NCBI GenBank assembly: GCA_002721615.1
Contig: PBKW01000018.1
Span: forward strand, 1-43,046
DNA: 43,046 bases
Direction of reading: 5' to 3'
Source of the DNA: Chloroflexota bacterium
GTDB taxonomy: Bacteria > Chloroflexota > Dehalococcoidia > Lucifugimonadales > Lucifugimonadaceae
Below are positions 40,738 to 43,046 of this stretch, in pieces. Numbering within the stretch: position 1 is the stretch's first letter; every line of letters begins with the position of its first letter. The notes under the pieces were generated by a model that searched no databases, was not told where the DNA came from, and was given only the letters and a program-made list of their open reading frames with translations. A program made the translations under genes and the position numbers.

Positions 40738-41409
40738 TCATTTAATATCCTTGTGTAAATCCTCAATGTTGCTTGTATATTTAGGCTTTTCTTCACCTTT
40801 TATTCTCTTTTTTGTTTCCTCGATTTCTTTTTTAAGCCTTTCAATTTCCTTTTCTTCCTCTTTTTTCTTTTTAGCTATTTCTTCTTGTGCCAGTCGTTCA
40901 TCTTCAGCTTTTTTTTCTTCTACCTTCAATGTATTTAGTTCATTTTGTAATGCTTTTATTTCTGGTGACAATAACCTTTCTTTTATTTCTTCTTGTGATA
41001 TCTTTTCAACATCAGCAGAAGGTTTTGGTATAGCAGAATAAGCTTCCTCTTCCTCTATTTCTTCTCCAGTTACCAAAGAATATTTTTTTGACTCAACATC
41101 AGCAGAAGGTTGTTCACCTAATGAAATTCCAAAAGGAGCTACTGATGGTTCTTTAATAGGTTCTACTTTAGGGGCATTAGGTGATACAGGTGTATTCACT
41201 TCAGATGCATTCTTGTTTATTTTTGAAATACGAACAATTGTAAAAATAAACCAAAAAGCAAAATTAATGAAATTTAATGTGTAAAAACCAGCCTGGTATT
41301 CAGTTCCTCTAGCCGAACCAAACAATAAAGAGATAATTATAGCAACTCCAAACCAAGCACCAACACCAATCAATATGTTTTTTATGATAACCATAATTTT
41401 ATTCTTCAA
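40738..41409 (-). CDS. Two-helix membrane protein with long charged coiled coil (element cargo)
   Basis: About 223 residues. Two N-terminal membrane helices (IIKNILIGVGAWFGVAIIIS and YTLNFINFAFWFIFTIVRI) are followed by a Pro/Ser-rich linker. The linker holds a repeated PSADVE(S/K) and a Glu cluster (GEEIEEEEA). A strongly charged coiled coil of about 70 residues (EEIAKKKKEEEKEIERLKKE and neighbours) follows. Both termini probably face the cytoplasm. The start is TTG 41409 or ATG 41394; the latter keeps both helices. No family is recognised. It is the first gene of the two-gene operon under promoter copy D. Confidence 0.7.
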   Translation of the reverse strand: MKNKIMVIIKNILIGVGAWFGVAIIISLLFGSARGTEYQAGFYTLNFINFAFWFIFTIVRISKINKNASEVNTPVSPNAPKVEPIKEPSVAPFGISLGEQPSADVESKKYSLVTGEEIEEEEAYSAIPKPSADVEKISQEEIKERLLSPEIKALQNELNTLKVEEKKAEDERLAQEEIAKKKKEEEKEIERLKKEIEETKKRIKGEEKPKYTSNIEDLHKDIK

Positions 41410-41423
41410 TATAACTTTGGTTT

Positions 41424-41452
41424 ATTTTACCTAATTCAGCTATTTATGTGGA
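41424..41452 (-). promoter_or_regulatory. Repeated element promoter, copy D
   Basis: TCCACA (41452-41447), a 17-base spacer and TAAAAT (41429-41424) precede the gene starting at 41409 or 41394. A degenerate further copy lies upstream at about 41525-41553 (TATGAT as -10 on the minus strand), so two promoters may act in tandem here. Confidence 0.6.
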
Positions 41453-41455
41453 GAG

Positions 41456-41511
41456 CACCGATACACGTTGGGGGCTATTGTATATATTAATGTGGGTGTA
41501 CAAGTGCTGAG
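41456..41511 (+). repeat. Element-specific repeat family 2, copy D
   Basis: It begins CACCGATACACGTTGGGGG, continues TGTATATATTAATGTGGGTG and ends AGTGCTGAG. It abuts promoter copy D exactly as copy C abuts its promoter. The most conserved parts across the three copies are CCGATA, the TATATAT-ATGTxGGT core and, in C and D, GTGCTGAG. Confidence 0.65.
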
Positions 41512-41545
41512 TTAAAAATCCATCATACCTGATACATATATTCAT

Positions 41546-41581
41546 ATGCATAAATTCATGATGCACACATCTCGTATGCAC
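41546..41581 (+). repeat. Three ATGCA repeats at exact 15-bp spacing
   Basis: ATGCA occurs at 41546, 41561 and 41576; the last two extend to ATGCAC. This phased array lies between the integrase gene and the upstream end of promoter region D. It looks like a multi-site protein-binding region, but no regulator gene is recognised in the element. Confidence 0.4.
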
Positions 41582-41670
41582 GCGTAAGAAAATAGTAGCT
41601 CCAATCTAAGAGATTTTATTGTCCCCGATTGATTGTGATACCGGGAGCGTTGATACCCCCGGGTTTATCT

Positions 41671-41697
41671 ACTCGGATAACTCGGAAAACTCAACTA
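41671..41697 (+). repeat. Short 9-bp tandem repeat at the 3' end of the integrase gene
   Basis: ACTCGGATA, ACTCGGAAA and ACTCAACTA follow each other directly; the last overlaps the integrase stop codon. Just beside it, CCGGG (41641-41645) and CCCGG (41658-41662) can form a short GC stem without a T-run. Function is unclear. Confidence 0.35.
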
Positions 41698-42668
41698 TTA
41701 AGTAATTTAGAGAAATCATCAGCTAAAGTATCTGTTTCCTGATTCGGGATGTAATGAACATAGGTTCGAGAAGTTACTGTTATATCTTGATGTCCTAAAT
41801 ATCTACTTACTTTTAATATAGGTGTTCCTGACATAAGCATTAATGATGCAAAAGTATGTCTTAGAGTATGAGGAGTTCTATCAGTTAATCCGGATTTCTT
41901 TAGGATAACATTGAAACTTCTATTCCTAAGGTTGCTCTTGTGGGAGTATGAGCCGGTAGAGGAGGGGAATACTAAATTCAAATTTTCCCAGTATCTTCCC
42001 AATGATAACTGTAGCTCTAGTTGTTTGCTTTGGTGTTCTCTTAGAGCTTTTAAACAATCAAAATTAATTGTAATTTTTCTTCTAGAGCTTTTACTTTTAG
42101 GAGTCCCCAAACCATGTTTATCATCATAGCTTTTATTTATATCAATTACTCCTGTTTCAAAATTAATATCATCCCATGTTAGAGCTTGAAGTTCGCCCAG
42201 TCTCATGCCTGACATAGACTTAAGTAACCACAAGGCATAGAAGGGGTCATCTACTGCATTATCTAAGAAAAGATTAAGCTCATCTTTAGAGAAAGGGTTA
42301 ATTTCATTTTTCTCATGCTTTACCCGGTCAATATATGTTACTGGGTTCTCTGATATCCAAGATAGTTTCATAGCAAGTGTCATAGCTTGATTTAGGATCT
42401 TTAAAGTTCTATTAACTGTAGCTGGTGTCCTACCACCATTTAATAGCTCATCTACATAATCATTTAACCTATCAACATTTAGCTTTGTTACTTTTACATT
42501 TTTAAGAAAGGGAAGGACATGAATATTAATAGTGTTAGTGTATCCATCTAAAGTTTTACTTGATGTAGATTTAGCTTTTATCTTTAAGAATTTATCAGTT
42601 AATTCAGCTATAGAAGATTCTCTAGTAACATCTAATCCATTTTTTTTAGCAATCCTAAAATCAAACAT
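41691..42668 (-). CDS. int: Tyrosine recombinase / integrase
   Basis: The 325-residue protein has a SAM-like core-binding domain (IAELTDKFLKIKAKSTSSKT to about residue 110) and a catalytic domain with the full set. Arg156 lies in SGMRLGELQALTW. A Lys lies in TPKSKSSRR (191 or 193). His267 and Arg270 lie in HTLRHTFASLM. His293 lies in YLGHQDITVTSRTYVHY, with Tyr303 as nucleophile. It integrates and excises the element at tRNA-Pro. The N-terminal arm-binding domain seems cut short: in-frame codons continue upstream to a TAG at 42735-42737 and resemble the end of such a domain (RFYFFSGKTSAIVQKK), but contain no usual start codon. Confidence 0.93.
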   Translation of the reverse strand: MFDFRIAKKNGLDVTRESSIAELTDKFLKIKAKSTSSKTLDGYTNTINIHVLPFLKNVKVTKLNVDRLNDYVDELLNGGRTPATVNRTLKILNQAMTLAMKLSWISENPVTYIDRVKHEKNEINPFSKDELNLFLDNAVDDPFYALWLLKSMSGMRLGELQALTWDDINFETGVIDINKSYDDKHGLGTPKSKSSRRKITINFDCLKALREHQSKQLELQLSLGRYWENLNLVFPSSTGSYSHKSNLRNRSFNVILKKSGLTDRTPHTLRHTFASLMLMSGTPILKVSRYLGHQDITVTSRTYVHYIPNQETDTLADDFSKLLNS

Positions 42669-42727
42669 TTTCTTTTGGACTATTGCTGATGTTTTCCCGG
42701 AGAAAAAATAGAACCTACTGAATAGCT

Positions 42728-42751
42728 TGCCCCCCTATTTGCCCCCCTATA
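42728..42751 (+). repeat. Right arm-type direct repeats (2 x 12 bp)
   Basis: TGCCCCCCTATT at 42728-42739 is followed by TGCCCCCCTATA at 42740-42751, matching the pair at 37859-37882 apart from one base per unit. The pair lies 102 bases inside attR, just upstream of the integrase start, so integrase binding there could also control its own transcription. Confidence 0.75.
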
Positions 42752-42853
42752 CAGATAATCATTAATGTAATTATGTGGATAACAATGGACTAGATTAGCT
42801 CCTACTGAATTAGATGACACTAATAATAGGAAATAAAGAAGATTAAAAAATAA

Positions 42854-42903
42854 TTTGGGAGCAGGAGGTCAGAGGTTCGAATCCTCTCGCCCCGACCATT
42901 AAA
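42854..42903 (+). repeat. attR core, 50-bp perfect direct repeat
   Basis: This copy repeats the tRNA-Pro 3' half from the anticodon loop through CCA and ATTAAA. It lacks the 5' half, so it is not a tRNA gene. It is the former 3' end of the host tRNA-Pro, displaced by insertion. Confidence 0.93.
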
Positions 42904-43039
42904 AATCACCCCTTTTTAGAATTATGGGAGTTTTATATACTCAAAACAATAAAATTATTTTTGTAGAATATATAGTTCTTTTTTAAACAAAAGTGTAAAC
43001 TTTTAAAACAAATAAAGCCTAAATTGGAGAAATAAGATT

Positions 43040-43046
43040 ATGAATG
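43040..43046 (+). CDS. Possible start of a gene running off the right edge
   Basis: An ATG at 43040 follows GGAG at 43026-43029 by ten bases. Only two codons are visible, so nothing can be said about the product. The preceding 136 bases after attR are AT-rich and hold no recognisable gene. Confidence 0.25.

Larger units (their letters stand above)
37754..42903. mobile_element. 5.1-kb integrative element in tRNA-Pro
   Basis: The element lies between two perfect 50-bp copies of the tRNA-Pro 3' half that are exactly 5,100 bp apart. It encodes a tyrosine integrase next to the right end and has paired 12-bp repeats near both ends that look like integrase arm sites. It also encodes one zinc-ribbon/HNH-like protein and four envelope proteins. 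There is no capsid, terminase, replication, conjugation, regulator or excisionase gene that I can recognise. Its size is small for a genomic island and close to the minimum for a satellite or cargo cassette that borrows functions from elsewhere. Recent mobility is suggested by the unmutated 50-bp repeats. Confidence 0.9.

Noticed and set aside
37919-41511. CRISPR-like interpretation of the dispersed repeats in the element
   Set aside because: The copies are kilobases apart, separated by genes, not regularly spaced and not identical. They are interspersed regulatory-type repeats.
41641-41662. Intrinsic terminator for the integrase gene
   Set aside because: The stem is only five base pairs with a 12-base loop, and there is no T-run in the direction of integrase transcription.
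42854-42900. A second tRNA-Pro gene near the right end
   Set aside because: Only the 3' half, from the anticodon loop on, is present; the 5' half is replaced by unrelated AT-rich sequence, so it is the attR site.

Overview
The window is an AT-rich bacterial chromosome segment. About 37 kb of it is vertically inherited and one 5.1 kb integrated element sits at the right end. The low GC, the long rpsB-to-truB operon, the short single-core EF-Ts, the frequent TTG/GTG starts and the catabolic aldolase genes suggest a free-living marine bacterium. A low-GC Chloroflexota member of the SAR202 type is my best guess, but it is an inference from style and gene content. No rRNA or marker phylogeny is visible here.

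Layout. Bases 1-3009: the tail of a sulfatase-like gene, an alpha/beta hydrolase, a possible 32-residue membrane peptide, and three tandem paralogous lipoproteins, the middle one with a one-base frameshift. 3090-7038: tRNA-Gly, a pyruvate-carboxylase-type carboxyltransferase without its biotin domain, an NAD-dependent epimerase, an MFS exporter and tRNA-Phe. 7138-10479: a P-loop/DRTGG protein and a UvrD/PcrA helicase. 10497-15770 (minus strand): a cytochrome c maturation operon in the order ccdA, Rieske ferredoxin, ccmA, ccmB, ccmC, a CcmD-like fusion, ccmE, Nudix and GNAT. Its CcmE carries Cys instead of the heme-binding His.

15969-30799: rpsB-tsf-pyrH-frr-uppS-cdsA-dxr-rseP-ispG-proS, then nusA-infB-rbfA-truB. 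This operon covers translation factors, UMP kinase, undecaprenyl-PP and phospholipid precursors, and two MEP-pathway enzymes. rimP is missing in front of nusA, although a terminator-like hairpin of the kind expected there is present. 30789-37675: a di-heme lipoprotein that would need the Ccm system, a Kef-type antiporter, a solitary Cas4/RecB-like nuclease, an SDR, an RraA-family protein, a PhnP-like metallo-beta-lactamase and an HpaI-type aldolase.

37754-42903: an integrative element inserted at the anticodon loop of tRNA-Pro(UGG). It is bounded by a perfect 50-bp direct repeat exactly 5,100 bp apart. It carries a tyrosine integrase, paired 12-bp arm-type repeats near each end, and a duplicated zinc-ribbon plus HNH-like protein. 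Four envelope proteins (two lipoproteins, two membrane-anchored proteins) are driven by three near-identical copies of one promoter. A second ~57-bp repeat family occurs at three places. There is no capsid, replication, toxin-antitoxin or resistance gene. This compact element with a repeated promoter is the most likely undescribed system in the window.
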